DNA from: Norana najaformis
Taxonomy: Eukaryota; Annelida; Clitellata; Crassiclitellata; Hormogastridae
Direction of reading: 5' to 3'
Assembly (NCBI GenBank): GCA_964023275.1
Contig: OZ029916.1
Coordinates: forward strand, 41,631,896-41,695,895
Length of the DNA: 64,000 nt
Shown: one piece after another, positions 1 through 15,400 of the stretch
How the letters are laid out: the number at the start of each line of letters is the position of its first letter
Numbering within the stretch: position 1 is the stretch's first letter
Position numbers and translations under genes: made by a program
The notes under the pieces: generated by a model
What the model saw: the letters and a program-made list of their open reading frames with translations, nothing else
Databases searched by the model: none
Told to the model about the DNA's origin: nothing

Positions 1-354
1 AACTTCACCGTCTGATCAGCTGACTCCTTCAACAAGACAAACACAAACTATGAGAAATACAAGCAGGACAAGATTTGTCCAAAAGCTGAATAAAACAAAA
101 GTGGAACTAAAACAGATCATGAAGCATGCTAGCTACAAAGCCTGTTACCTGCCCCTATTATAGAAAGTGGTAAAACCTATTACCTGTTATGGAAGTAGAA
201 ATACCATTACAAAAGGTAGGAGTGAGTGAGCAAATGACTTACAAACTGACTGACTGACTGACTGACTAAGTGAGAGAGTGGGTAAATGTGCATGCCAGTG
301 ACAGAGAGATCAAGCAATTAGAGGCAAATGACAAGGCATTAGGCCAACACTTAC

Positions 355-463
355 TTTAACTGCATCGAGAATTGCTTCGACAGCATCATGGACCTTGGAG
401 TGTATAGTTCCATGACGAAGCTCTTCATAGGCATAGATTCCCAGAGCACAAACACGGATGCAA
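355..463 (-). CDS. RALGAPA: RALGAPA exon 34 (last in window)
   Basis: 109 nt, [20 protein letters not shown] then [17 protein letters not shown], matching human [31 protein letters not shown]. It ends at a GTAAGT donor, so the gene continues past position 1 towards the missing Rap/Ran-GAP domain. Confidence 0.96.
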
Positions 464-3400
464 CTGGAAAAAAAGAAAAAGAGTTAAAGCTTTTGCGAGG
501 TTTCCAGAGGAAATACCTAAACTTAAAATACCTCTGCCAATCAAAGTAACCACTTAAGGTAACCACTAATTGCCAACAAGGCAAATGTAATTTAATGTAA
601 TGTAATGACAATAATTTACCTAGCACCCTTAGCCAGAACACAACTGCTTCTTATATAATTACAAGAACTGAATGAAGTCACTATTGAATTTTGTCTGATC
701 CCTCTTCTAAGCTAAATACACTGCAAACTCTTTATAACATGCTTCAATATAAGACAAATTCTGATATAACACAGTTATACCTGGACATGGATCTCACCAA
801 TGGTTCAGCTAGAGAAACTAAACTTGTTACAACCCGACTTCGTTAAAACGTGGTCCTTAAAACAGCTCCTAAAGACAGCACTACAACAAGTTTCCAGTGG
901 TTAGCCAAATTTAAGGAAGGAAAATAAACACAAATACCTTCACATTAAGCTCCAATGCATTAAAACTTATGAAATACCTTGTAAGCTGTGAAGTCTCTCT
1001 GCTGGCAGAGTTTGATAGTAGGACATTAATGATGCAGTCCTGAAAAGATAAGCTCCATGACATAAAGCCAAAAAAAACATAAACATATTTTTTCCTATTT
1101 AAACTTTCAACAATTTTCCAGCCAACTGTTATATTTCATTATTTAGCAGTGCATCAGCCTATCTGTTAAGACTTGACTTCAAAGCCTACAATCAGTCAGA
1201 GGAACAGCCAAAGTTCAGATGAGGTTAACTAATCATCTGTGAAGTCACTATCTATTTAATAATATTCAATATTCACTAATATTTAATAATATTAATAATA
1301 TTTAATAATAGTTACTATTTAATAATAGTAATAATTAGTAACAACAAACCAACATCTAGAGGTCACACAGTTTTGAGCCTAACTAACAGCCGCCTTTTAG
1401 AGGTTTATAAAAGGTGCTACAGACATACCTAGATAATACAGTCACAGCACAGAGTCTGAAGAACCTGACCTTAACATATACGTCGCTGACGGATGTCATA
1501 GTCACGTCTTCGATGTCGGGCGTCAGAACTGACATCTGGCCAAAGTGGTTGGGAAAGCAAATGAGCGAGCCCAGAAGAGACATCGCCTCAAAGGTCGGCG
1601 CCTTGACAGATTCAGTCAGTCATTTTTTATTTATTGTTCAAAACAACTACATCATAATCACAACACTCAAATGCATCTGAGACAAATAAATTTATGCATA
1701 AAGTTCACAATAAATCAGCAGAAATAAACAAATTAAGAAGTTTATTTAAGATGACGTCAAATCTTAAGAAAATCAGTAAGAAGCAGTTGATCAGAGTCCA
1801 CTTATTGATTAACTATGTAATGTGCTGTTGGTCGCTAGTCTTAAGCAGCACATTAGAAACGCAGTGTTGTATTGAATTGTATTGTATATGCCTGAACTAC
1901 AGCCTGTCATTGGGTTCCTTTTATATATATATTAACACTGTCCAAGTGGATGGAAAATCTGTTGGTTCATTTCTACATTTCTGCAACAGACTGCCAGTGG
2001 AGAACTTCTCCAGCTACAAGAGCATCATTCATAAACAGGCAAACTTACCCTTCTTTTAGAACCATAACATAAATTAGGCTAGCACAGACCACTTTCGTGA
2101 GGTATTTAGAAGGTGCTATGGAAATATAACAGTGGTATACAAATGAAATACAAGAGGCAATGAATTCTAACTTGATTCTGGCCGGCAGAAACTGTAATGA
2201 TTCCCGTAGCTGCGTGAATGAAATCCAGAAGAAGAATAGTAGCACCCTCGAGTGGCATAAGGAAGAACTGCGAGCCACAGTGTTTGATCAGCACATTAAC
2301 GATGTCCTGCACAGAACAATTCATGTACATTCAGAATAACAATTATAATACATCTTGCCAATTTCGTTTTTACTTAACTTCCCTGACATGAACCACGATT
2401 AACTGGCTAAGTTGTCACCAGGTGGCTGAATGAAAAGAGCTCAAGACAACAACATGAAATTTAAAATACAAAAATGCACACTGGACACTTACAGGCTTTC
2501 AGCATATGGACAGAGAGGAGGACGATGAAGATTTTATCAAATTACTTTACCCATTCTGATGTAATATAATGCAGTGTGAATGGACATTTATGTACAGCCA
2601 CTTTAGGAAAACTTCCAATGCAACCTCGTCAATCGACCACCAAACAAGATGGTTTTCAATGGCAAGAAACAATGACTCACGCTGTTTGAATGCACGAGAC
2701 CTCGATGGAGAACAAGATAGAAGCGGAGAAGGTGCTTCACTGGGATCTCAATGTATGGCTGCAACATCGTCAGGCAGAGCAACCTGTATGCCAACACTTT
2801 TCCCTTCAGGTATCGGTTGGGTAGAGTCAGTGCCTGAAACAAAGACAAGGTTCAGCATCCTGAAATAAGATAAAGATGTCTGCTAAACGAACATCTTGGA
2901 CGAAGATTTAACACCTAAATGACCCAAAAGTGATCATCAGAATAAGTCGTTTTATAATTCATTGCATGCTACAGATATATATACCAGTACATACAATCCA
3001 TTGCTTGTGTGTTGTTTGTATGCATGCATGTATGTATGTACTGCGAGTACTTTAGGACTCGTCAAAAGTGCTGAATGACTGCTTCATTGATTTATTGACA
3101 CTGATTGCTTGATTGTTTTGACTGAAGAATATTTAGAACCTGCAAGGATATAAAAAGGCACTTTTAAAATGTTCTGTTATCTCAAAGACCACCAGAAAAA
3201 ATAGGCAGTCTTGATTTACTCACCTAGATATATTTATAAGTGTAGCTGAGAAATCCATTGATTAATTGGTTTAGTACCTGAAACACCCAGGGGGCAATGA
3301 CCAAAACAGGTGGAGTCTTTTGATTTACTCGCTGCAGAGTCATGTTGCTGTGAACCTAAAAACAAAACAGGAAAATATATAATTCTTCCATCAACAGGGA

Positions 3401-6400
3401 TATCAGCCAGCTGAATGAATCAAATCTAAAAACCCTGGTACAGTTTTGAATGCATCAAGCAATCCACTGCATCACAGTCAGTTCAATGCATCACAACAGA
3501 ACCCAATGCTTCAATCTGTTTAGAATTCAGGCCAACAATGGACTCTGTGACACAAACAACAAAGAAGCAGCCTTCAATTGTCCTTGTTATAACAACATTT
3601 TTATAACACTACATTTCTACGCCGTGCAATTCATATGCTCTTGTCAGATGCAAAGGCTACTTACTCACTCAATAACTTACTTACTTACTTCAGAAGGCAC
3701 TCAATGATCAGCAGATTAATAGAACCTTAAGAAGCGTTTCAGTCATGATACGGAGGCAGTCAAAAACTGTCGCGTGTGACTCAGCATCTTCGATTGAATT
3801 GACGTCACCCAACAGACCGAGAACTCGTCGCCACATCAACTCAGCCACTTCTGGCGTCCATCCCACTGTGCCACGCTTCGGAGACAGACAAGCCACGCCA
3901 GCATCTGCACAAACATAAAGAACTAAACTTAACTAAAGATGCTTCATAGAATGGCAGTATTTTTAATTATGAACAATGAAGTACACCTCACAGTCGTAGG
4001 TGTCAAGAGAAAACCCAAAAGTGACATCAAAGGTCTGCTAACAGAGTTGCCCAGTACCAATGCATGAACAGTGTAGGCGATGAACAGAAGCATTATACAA
4101 CAGTTTATATACATGATAGTGTGTAATTGTAATCTGTAACTTCTTTCACGCTGGTAACTAATGGCATCAACCAATGCTGCAAGAAAGCCAAGCTGCAATC
4201 AGGCCAATATCCACAAGGTCAGTCCACTAAGACAGACAGGCAGCCTACAGTGGATAAGCCAACCAAAAAATGCCAACTGAAAGAGGTAAGTCTTAAGATG
4301 AGAACAAAGACACAAGCGACTGAAATGTTCTTAAGAAAGTTAAACTGTAGCAAAAATTCCTGAGAGACAATTTTAAAATTTCTAGTAATTTTTGAATCAT
4401 ACATTGTACATAGCATATTAGAAACAAAACCCCTTAGAAGCACTGAGGACCAGACAAAACAAAACCACGACTGAACAGAAGTTTCAAAGACCTGATGGAA
4501 AAAACAAAGGCCAAGAAAAATCAAAGAAGCAAGTCTAAATAACTATGCATATACTCAATTGTAAAGTAAATTCATAAAAGTACTACGAATAGACTGTAAT
4601 CAATGATAAACAACGGTGAAAACCTTCATTAGGATCATCCGCTTGAACTTCAGCTTCTGACTGGAAATAAAGAAACAAGGAAAACTCGATTTCAAAAGAA
4701 TCAATAATTCAACAACTACAAACACATTAAAATATATAGATTTAAATATGTATATATAAATATATATTTATTTCTTTAACCTAAATTTAATCCAGCTACA
4801 TTTATCTTGTTTAAGTGGCTCTGAGTTCAACAAATATGGTACAAATATTACAACTTGAAACACAGTTTTCAAGTGCCTCAAAAGAAACATCAAGCTGAAC
4901 AGCCCACCAATCTGCTGCTCACCACTTCTGGTATAAAAAAAATAAGCTTGTAAGATTGCTGTGATCAGGCCGGTGCCACAGTTAAAAGATCTTCGACCCG
5001 TAAATCGGGCTTCTGAAGGTTTTAACGTCATTCAGATCTTAAGCTAAGACTCATCACTTTCAACTTGCTTACCCACCATAGCCCGACTTCTGTTTTCTCT
5101 GACTAACTGGATTTCCACTAGACTTCTCCAATGAATTACAATATATGACCATGGCTTCACTTGAAGCAACCATATACTGCAGCTTAATGCGTTATTCTAG
5201 CGATGCTATAGAAGTCATTAAATTAGATTAAGTTTTACAAAGGTGTGCATCTGAACATTTACGTAGCACCTCAAAAGCATAACAAGTGTTGCTATTATTC
5301 TTTTAATCTTCACTGTAGACTGTTGAATTTGGTGTAATATAGAATTCTGGCCACTGCTCACCTCAAAGAAAACAGAAGACGAGTCTTCAGAGAATTGCAT
5401 TTCGCGACCTCCAGCCTTGTAAAGACTTGGACTTCCTCCTAGTAAAATGTCATATCCAGTAACAAAACACCAGAAGACAGAAAATACAATGAATTAAAAT
5501 TTAGCTCAAGTTGCACAAATTACTGGAAAGACATGAATCCAGTCTAACTGTATCAGCAGCCGAGTTCCACAAAAGCAATCTGAAAAAGATCTATTCTGAT
5601 CCGATATTATCTGGAAACTTCTACACTACCAATGTTGTAGGGCAAAAGGCATTAATTGATGGTCACTTCTAAATAAAACCCCAATCTGAAATCACAATCC
5701 TTTGGTCACATAAGCACATAAAAGTTGACAAATATCTAGAAGCAAAGTACCTGACACACTGGGTGAATCTGTGCTGGCACGAAGATTTTTGTCGGCACTT
5801 GAGCTGCTCATGGAAGGTGAATCGTACGCTGTGGCGCCAGCAATTGATGAATCTGGTGTCATCTCACTCGTTCCAGATGTATACCAGTCTGAGTTGAAAC
5901 TCTCTGTACTTGCCATGCTGACACCATCTTCGAGGATTGAAGACAGGCTGATCATGTTTGCAACAGGTTTCCGTGAATCTGAAAAGCATTGTACATACCT
6001 ATGTAGGTACCTGGATATTTAACCTAACCTAAAGACTTCTATAGCGCCGTTATCATAATGCCCAAGGCATCAGTCAATGGTCGCTTCAAGTGAAAACCAC
6101 AATCAAAATCAAATTCGAATTCTGATAAGTCAGAGAAACCAGAAGGCAGGTTAAATATTTGGATTAGCTTTTTTAACGGGACGTACCAAACACATTGAGA
6201 TTTTTTATTTCTGACTGTGAATTTTCTTGAAGCAACCACTGATCAATGCCGTGTGCACTAAGATAACAGAGCTTTAGAAGTCGTTAGATTAGATTAGATT
6301 AGATATATACAGTCTTCTAAGAACCTCTCTCCACAACCATTCTTTTACCTGAGCAGGGCTAGAAGCATTTATAGTAGAAATTTTCATGTTAACTAATTGA

Positions 6401-9400
6401 GTACTATAATTTGTGGCACCACTGATTGGTATTAAACTCTTATAAGTTGCGGCAACATGCTCCGTTACAAGTGGGGATTCGCAGGTAAATAGCTTATTCA
6501 CAGCAATTTGAGCACACAGGGCCTTCTGCATTGGCGCTTCCTATTGGAACAATCATCCTAGGAACAGATGCATTGCTTCATGTTATTCAGCTCAACATGT
6601 ATTCTCTGCGTTTATCCTAGACACCAGTAATTGTAATAGTATTCATGGTTGCACATTTATATATCACCATTTCAAGAAAACTACTCAGAAGTGATCCACA
6701 TATGTAGTGCTTTATGAAGGTTCTAATCTAATCTAATCTCCTAATCTCGTTACTTCTATAGTGCCATTTTCATAATGCAAAATGCATGAATCAATGGTTG
6801 CTTCAAGTGAACTCGTAGTAAAAAAATCCGTACAAAAAGCCCGGTCGCAATCCAGGGCAACCAGAAGTCAGGCTATGGCAGGAAAGGAAACTGATACAGA
6901 CAAGTCTTAGATTTGAAAGGCATTAGACCATGCAGGGAACTGAACAGATAATTTCTACTGTCTAGGTTCCATAAAGGAGCTAAATAAATGCTTTAATACA
7001 AATATGTACATTAGAAAAGTGAGCTATACCTAAGTCTGTTGTGTTCTGTGATGCAGGACAAATGCCATCTGTCCTTTTTCCATTCTGCCCAACTAAGGCA
7101 TCATTTGGCAACATACTGTCCTCTGACGTTGGAGATGAGGCATGAACAGGTGGTTGAAGGTGGTAAAGTGGCAAAGGGCTGTTATCACCAATGGAACTTT
7201 CGCTGATTCTCTCCAATGTGCTGGAACGCGACTGGACGTCGTCATCCACTGAGGAACCAACAGCTCTTGCACAGGAACCGTTCGGCGACTTTGTCAGACT
7301 GGCAGTTTCCTCCACGTGTCTAAGTGTCACGTTGCTGTCTGCAATTGTTGAATGCTGCTTCTTCAAAGTCCACACAGGATCTATGCTGATCTCATGGTCC
7401 GTGTCCAAAGACTCAAGGCTCTTCAGTCGGATCACTTGACCATCAGAAAGTGGTCGATCTGAAAATAATCATAATAATAATAATTGACTAAGAAATACAA
7501 TTCTGAATTGAATGCTGTCAATGAAACAGAAACTATTAATAAATATTGACAAAGTAGATGACAAGTTTCAATTTTATAAGAACTTAACAAACTTACAGCT
7601 AACAAAAGTTACCAAGATCATTTTATGGCTAACCTGAACTTAGATCCAACAAAAAAGACCAGTCTGAATTCTTGGAATTTTACAACAGACTTATCCAACT
7701 TAGAGCTACTGAAAATGACCAGCATAAATTCTGAAGAATTCAATGATGAAATCATTGCTAACGAAAATGATCAGCATGAATTTTAAGACAAATGTAACAA
7801 ACAAAGTACTAACAAAAATGATTAGTATCGAATTTATCACAAACTAAACAAACTTAGTGCTAATGAAAACGACCAACATCAGATTATATACGATAAGATT
7901 AGAATAAATCAGACCCTAAACCTTGCAAGACAAACCTATCGCAGTGCAAGCTGGTGAGCAGATGTTTGAATCGCTGGCCGATCGGATGAGAGTATGCTGA
8001 GATCCATCATGTGGAAAGACAGACGGGGAAGCACTGTGCGGTATTCGCACCATCAGCATACCAGGCAGATGATGATGATGCTGGAGAGGCTGATGCTCAG
8101 CTCCGGATGCCGACGCTTGTTGCCGGCGTTGCTGCAGAGAGGCAATTGACGAGTGATTACCTGCAACATACAACAGTTCTGACTGAACGTATGTATGTAT
8201 GTACAAAGGTATATATGAATGTATGTATGTATGTATGTATGCATTCATGTAAGTATGTATGAATGTATGTATGTATGTGATTGCAGCTTGGCTTTGGTTT
8301 GCCATCAACTGATGCCTTGCGCATTAGACACTGGCACGACAGAAATTAATATAATAAAAAAGTAAGCATGTGTATTTATAAACCACTTTTGAAGAACCTC
8401 TCAAAGGAACTGAAGTACAGAGCTAGAGTTGTGTACTAAGATAAAATGAAATCAATCTAATAAATCAGCAAAGAAAATAATCTCGCTTTAGCTAGAGACT
8501 TCTGAGGCAACAGTCAAATTTGATTCGTTATCCATAAAACACCAATTATGAAGTTATTGGATATTTCTTAGGCTTTGGATATGATGGCAGCTGGGTTGGT
8601 TACTGTGCTTAGGAAATATCTGTGATCTTACTACGAGGTGGAGGATGGCCATATCTGTTGGTTTCACCAATGACCACATCAAACTGGATTTTTGGGATAT
8701 CTTCTGCCGCATCTGAGAAAACAGAAAGACCAGAATCTCAAAGATCAATTACTGAGCTAAACACGAAAAGGAAAGCTAAACAGAATCAGAGATTAGATGA
8801 AAAACAGTTCACGCTCTCTTTTATCAAATCTATAAGTTAAGCTAACATTATCTTCCTCATTCAGTACATGCCTTTGGCTGAAGTGCAAATAAATGACAAC
8901 AGCAATCCTTACCTTACAAAGTACAACCCATGACAACCAGTTGTCAATTAGCCATAATGATCAAATATAATCTAATTACTTCTATGTTGCCATTATCGTA
9001 ATGCACAAGTCATCAGTTCATGGCCACCTCAAAGCAAAACCAACCAGCACACCTTATTGTAAACAGAGATGATTTTAGTGCATAAAATCCAACCTTGTGA
9101 GTGTTGCTTCTTTACAAAGCGCCTTTTCTGGTCCTTTGTCTGATCTGCCGATAAACTTTTCACATCTACACTGTAGACGATGTTTGCAAGTATTGTTGTA
9201 AGGACCTCCAAAGCATTCTGAAACAATTTGCCTCTTTGCATAAATAGAATTTCATTACAGACTGCCTACCAACCAACACAAAGTCAGAAATATCATAGTG
9301 ATTCCCAGTCAAGAAGAAATCCCATGAGCTGAAGAGACATCTGAGATATTGCAAATTTGTAAAATTCCTTTCACATTATATTACCTGCTATTCAAGCAAC

Positions 9401-12400
9401 GTTAACAAGCAGATGAACTAGTCATTCTTGTGAAACTATAACATCATTGCGGCAGGCAAGGAAAGCACCTTTAAGAGGTTCTTACAAGGCTCCATATGAA
9501 AGTCCACATAAAATATTCTATGAACGAAGCGAGAGCTGTGTTTACTTACGGCCCATTCCTGAATGACTTCCGGCCAATCAGTCAGAGATGAAAGAACGGA
9601 AAGCAACTGATTCCAAAGATCTTTTGAGACACTGAAGTTCAGATTTGCTCGGATCCAAGTAACAATCAGTGTCTGTTACAATTTACATAACACAAGCTAT
9701 TCTTTTTGACACAGTTGCCCATCTTAATAGTAAAAGGCTTAGATAAGATCATGGTTTGCGATACACGCAAATGGATCGACAGTCAAGCTGCCCTTAGGCA
9801 GACAATAAAAATCTCTAATCTAGAAACTTCTATAGTGCCGTTATCATGACGCAAAAGGCATCAATCAACAGTTGCTCGTAAGCAATATCACATTCTGAAA
9901 TCACAATCTACTGGACGAAACCAACTGAGATACACGAGTCCCCGAAGACTGGAAGACAGATTAGGCAGAAAAAGCAATCTGAAAAAGATGAGACTTCAGC
10001 CCAGAGGATAATATACCTGCAGAAGAGTAGATGCCAGTTCTCCAGCAAGCGACTTCGTCTTCTGCTTAGGCAGCGTGGAATCTAGGATGTGTGAGGTGAT
10101 CTGAAGCAAAGCCGTCAACAGATATGTCCTGTGCAGACAAAGCCAAAAACTGTTAAATGCAGTGTAAAATATCATCATCAGTAATGTTTGCATTATCTAT
10201 ATGTAGTTTCCCTTAAGTCTGCATAAGAAACATTATAACTGACCTCAAGTTGTGGCCGAAATTTTCTACTCAGCTCGATCTCTAATCCTTGACCGTGCTT
10301 CTGAGGACTAAAGTACACAGGGATTTTAATAAACGAGTGACTGTCTTAATTTTTATTAGAAATCTTTGTAATTTTAATGCAGAATTGTTTTCACACAAAA
10401 GATAAAGATAAGCCATGTGCAATATCAGTCAAACGATTTTGCCTTTACCCCATTTCTCTCTCTCTGTCCCCCCTTGTTTTGCTCTTTAAGTGATTCAATT
10501 CTTGTCTGTCACCTTATCAACCTTTCTCGGTTGCTCCTTAAATTACGCTTCCTACTTCCCAGTCTTTCATTTCTTGCCTAACCCATTTAATCTCCCTGCT
10601 TCCTTCCTACCTTGTCATCTTCCACCTATCGCTCCTTTTCAGTTTAAGCTTACACAGTTCCCCATTCCCACTTCTCACCTTCCCTGTCTCATTCTCCGAC
10701 TCCTGGTTTCTTTCTCTGTTTTGCCATCCCACCTAATTCTCTGCTTGCCCCTGTCATGGCTCCTCCCCTCTTGTCTTCTCCTCCCTGACTCACTCAGCCA
10801 GAACTATTCTTCCTGGCCACCCTTTTTCTGCATTATCCTTTGAAAGCAGATTCCCAGTTCACGTGCGGTGATACGTACCACGTCTGCCGTGTCATGTAGA
10901 CATTCATCGCGATGTAACGATAAATGCCAAGAGTCGCTTTACACAGATCAACCTACAAAAGAACAAAATCTCACATCATCAGAAAACCAACAAAAAAACT
11001 ACAGTGAAAGACGCACTTAGTTTCTTTTTCTGTTTTTTTCCTATTTGTGGATTTTGTTGTATTTTAAGAAGAGAAGTTCCTTAAGTTAACCTTGCAATAG
11101 GCAGTGCAGTGTTAGACTAGATTTCCTAGCTTCAGCATATGAGGGCAGATGGCCAGTCCTGTCCATTGCTGCTTAACCTGCCCACTGGCAGCATACGATT
11201 GATGTACTCATTTTATAGCAGTGTTCACTAGGGGCTACAAATCTTCAAATATCTGTCTGTCCTAACTGGTCTGAACCCTCAAAATCTGCGTTGACAGTCC
11301 AGCACACTCATCACTTTGAACATCCCACTTCTGAAACAAATTTACACTTTAAAAGTCCACAATTTGCCAAAAAATACATGAAAGCAATCAAGGATTGAAG
11401 TGGATACTAACCTCATGTTCAGCTTGGAATATCTGTTATCCCTGGCAGGGATTTGAAGCCCCGACCTGAAGACTGACAGACAGTCCAGCATGCCAGCCAC
11501 TAGACTATCACAACTATACATGAAGTAAATGCCTTTACTATACATAGAGTGAAGCAAACCTGTTCTGTGAGCAGCTGTAGTCCGGACGTTGACTCTCTCA
11601 ATTTCTGGTTGAGAATCTTCCAATCACGAACGAAGACAACCATCGACTGAGTCACAAACACCTGGAGCACCCTCTGCTGCCCAACGGCCACTTCCGTTCC
11701 CTAAACACCAACCGCACAGGCGTGACATAACACTATTTAAAGCCAGAAACAGCAATCAAAACATTTTCAGATTATCTTAAGTCGCATCTTTTGAGATCAG
11801 CTGTGATGGCCATTCGTAACTCTTGTGCTCAAGAGGTTCCTTAAAGGCATACACACAGGCATACATTACAAGTAATTACGTGTAGTGACAAATAATGCAG
11901 TGTAATGTGTAAGCAGTGTATTTGCTGCATATCATGCAAACTCCTTTGCCATTTTCACTCTGACACTTCAAGCAAGAATTACTAGAATTTGACAAAGAAT
12001 TTCTTTTCAATGGCTGTGATAACCAGTTTATTATTAACGAACTGGTAACTAATTAATCATTGCTACTTCTTACATGTATTACCAAATAACTGCTCAAAAA
12101 AATTAATTATCAATATAGTCAATCGATCTCAATCAATCAATCAATCAATCAGCCAGTCAATATATCAATGATAAATAAATCAATCAATCAAATCTGTCGT
12201 TAACACCAAAAATTAATAGTAAGAAAAATGATATAAAATCGTCAGCATAATGTCGATGCCAAGAAGTAAGAGCAGAATGAACTTCCATTACTAATTTACA
12301 TCACCTGGAGACAGGTGACGAGAGACAGCCTCACCTCAAAGGCTGATTGGCTTGACGAGGAGCTGCTGCCTTGTCTTTGGCATCCATTCAAAGAACGTGC

Positions 12401-15400
12401 CGGACAATTTCTGTCAGTCAGTGTCTTTGCAGTTCCAGGCTCACTCGGTTCATCCATGAAGGCCGGCTTTGTCCGACTCTGAAATTGAAAACAACGTTAA
12501 GTAATAAAAGTTAAGATAAAGTACAGTCAGGTAAGGTTATTATTATTTTAATGTTTTCTGTATTTATCACGCACCACCATCTAATGACTAGGCATCAATC
12601 AATGGCACTGAACAATCACTAGTGAAGGACTTGCTCTAAGTCTCCTCGTAGTAACTGTCCCATAAGGTAATGTCAGGTAATGTAAGGTTAGGTCAGGTAA
12701 TGGAAGGTAGGACAGAGTAAGGTAACAGCTTATTTATTACACACCCCAATCAAAATTAGTCCTCACAGGCTAGGCTCTACGTAGAAAGATTTTTTTAGCT
12801 AAAGCACAAACATGAAAGCAGCAATACAGAAATCATACAACCTTTCCTACAGGATAAATGCTTTGAAGATAAACAGTTTTCATGCTATACACCAGAAGTA
12901 AAACCTGCACCAACCTGGAACCAGTGTTTGTAGACAGATATCACTCGCTTAGCAATGCGACTATGATGAAGGGAAACCAGAAGCGCCTGTGATACAAGTC
13001 AAGAAACAATCTTAACACAAACATTCAATCATGATTATCATTATTAAATACTAATGGTAAAATATACCATATATCATATTCCATAGGATCATATACCATA
13101 GGTAAAAAATCATTTAGGAGTAAATGGAAATTAATAACAGCACTGAAATTAATAATAGTAAAATGTACAAAAATTAATAATATAATTAAATAGTAATAGT
13201 AATACCATATGGGTAGAAAACCAAATTCCTGACAAACCGAACAAATTTAAAGCTCACAACTACGATGAAACAGAATCACACCTGATGAAGGATTTCGAGG
13301 ACGATATTAACGTTTTCTTGAGACAGGTAAAACACCGTGCAGACCATCGCATACTCTTCCTCTGTGTACATCTTCTGGCCCTCTGGTGAAGACGTCTGAA
13401 AACATGCTCCAGAGAACAGGTCTGGCTTATCTTTCGGAACCTTCTCAGGAACAATGCCAAATGAAATCCTGAAAACACACACAACAAACAGAAACATTTG
13501 CAGAACTGGTGAAATGCATCCTCCAATCAGAACAAATTTAACTGAGTTCTGAGATCAGTCTGCTAATAGCACAGTTATTGTGTTCAGTTTTGTAAACCCC
13601 TGCAACAGAACTTTATCTCAACCTGGCTGTTGGATTAAATTCGATTAGATTACAATGACTAGATAAATTAGATTAAACCGATCATTCTAGATTTGAGAGA
13701 TTGCATTAAATTGATTAGATTAGATTAATCAGATTGACCACATTAGTTAAAACAGATTACATCAGAAAAGACAACAAATCAGATTACACTGATTATATTA
13801 GATTAAACCGATTCGATTAGATTATGTTAGATTTGATTACATTAGATTCTGGACCGATCTCCCACGTTTTTACCCACCTTTTTCTATCCGTTGGCCACGT
13901 TATCATAATTTGTTGCAAGCAAAAAGCAAAAGCAAAGCAAGATTGAAATAATCACCTGATAAAATGTAACAAATTACAAAGTCTGCGATGGACCTACTTT
14001 TCTGCCGGCATCCCACTGAGACTCGACTGCATGAACTCCGTGACCCATCGAATGATCACCTCCTGCAGAGAAAGATATGCATCACTGACCACTGACGTCT
14101 GACTTGTCACCTGATTTAGAGGCTGAGGTAGCATATCTAAAATAAGTCAGTAACGTCACACATCTAAGTATTTGTTTCATTTCAGTTGGCAGACAGTAAG
14201 CACTAAGCACCTGTGTGCCTCTGCAGAGAATAAAAGCATTTTTCTTAAGCCAACCCCGTGTTGCTTTTGTTGTACTCAAATGTAGTGCAGCTTAGAACAT
14301 ATGTTCTGCATGAGTACCTAAAATGCTCATTGATCAGAATAAACGTGCATGCAGTTCGGGTATAATACTTAGCCATGTCTTTTTCTGACCATGTTTGGAC
14401 AATAACTCGCATAAGGGATGTTCATAGAATCAGATCTCACATGAATCAAACCGTCTTGGTTTCTCTAGCAAATGCCCTAGTTTCTAGCTGAATGGACTAT
14501 TGTAACTCGCTTCCCACTGATATGACTTCCTTGCTCATCGGAGCCTGAGTTCTGGTTTTCATGACCTCTCGGACTTCGAAATACAATTTTTTGACTATGG
14601 TTCACTTGAAGTGCCCATCAACTGATGATACCTTGTGCAGTATATTTCCTCATCAAGACCATAAAGATACTAGTAACAGAGGCAGTGGTACAGTTGCTGA
14701 TAGTAGTAACATTAGTTGTAATAATAGTCGTGCTAGCATTAATAATAATAACAAAAAAATACAACTTTACCAACAGATGGACTGTAAAGGTCAGTGGCAT
14801 TGAAGTCTGGAAAAAATCGGAGGATATAATACTGGTAGAATTTCCTGAACAGGAATTCGAACGAAGCCTCTTGGTTGCTCCACATGACCTTTGCAGCCTA
14901 AAACAGAATGGAAATTCCCATAAGCCATTTATGCAAACATACACACATAAGCATACACACATACATTCCTGAGAACTGAAAACAAAGAAACGATTTTCTC
15001 CCTTAAAACATCAAATACAAGGCTTCCCTGTGAGTTATTGCAGTGTCTTGCAACTTTCCGGAAAGTCATCGCCTGTCTGCCCGCTCTGTCGTCCTTCTTA
15101 GACTACAGATGGCTAGCTACAGATAGATCACTCAGATCATTCAGAACAGCAAGCTCATGCATGAGCATGTAATGCTCAAATAACTAAAAGTCACCACTGG
15201 TGGGCTCTCGCAAACATGTAGAACCCAGCCAATCCTATCAAGGGATGACAGTTGATAGCTTGTTCAGATCCATTCTGATGTATGATATCTTGAAGAGGTT
15301 ATAATACGAATCAAGAAGCTGTTAACTAAGTTATTCCTGATGAACAAGACATGACTCTAGATGAGAGACGTGAAAATGAAATACCTCAGTGACCATGCAT

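Noticed and set aside
10490..10843. 117-codon plus-strand frame
   Set aside because: Made by the pyrimidine-rich intron tract.
14618..14972. Frames of about 115 codons on both strands around 14.6-15.0 kb
   Set aside because: Only 14771-14897 (minus) has splice borders and similarity; the rest is intron or shadow.
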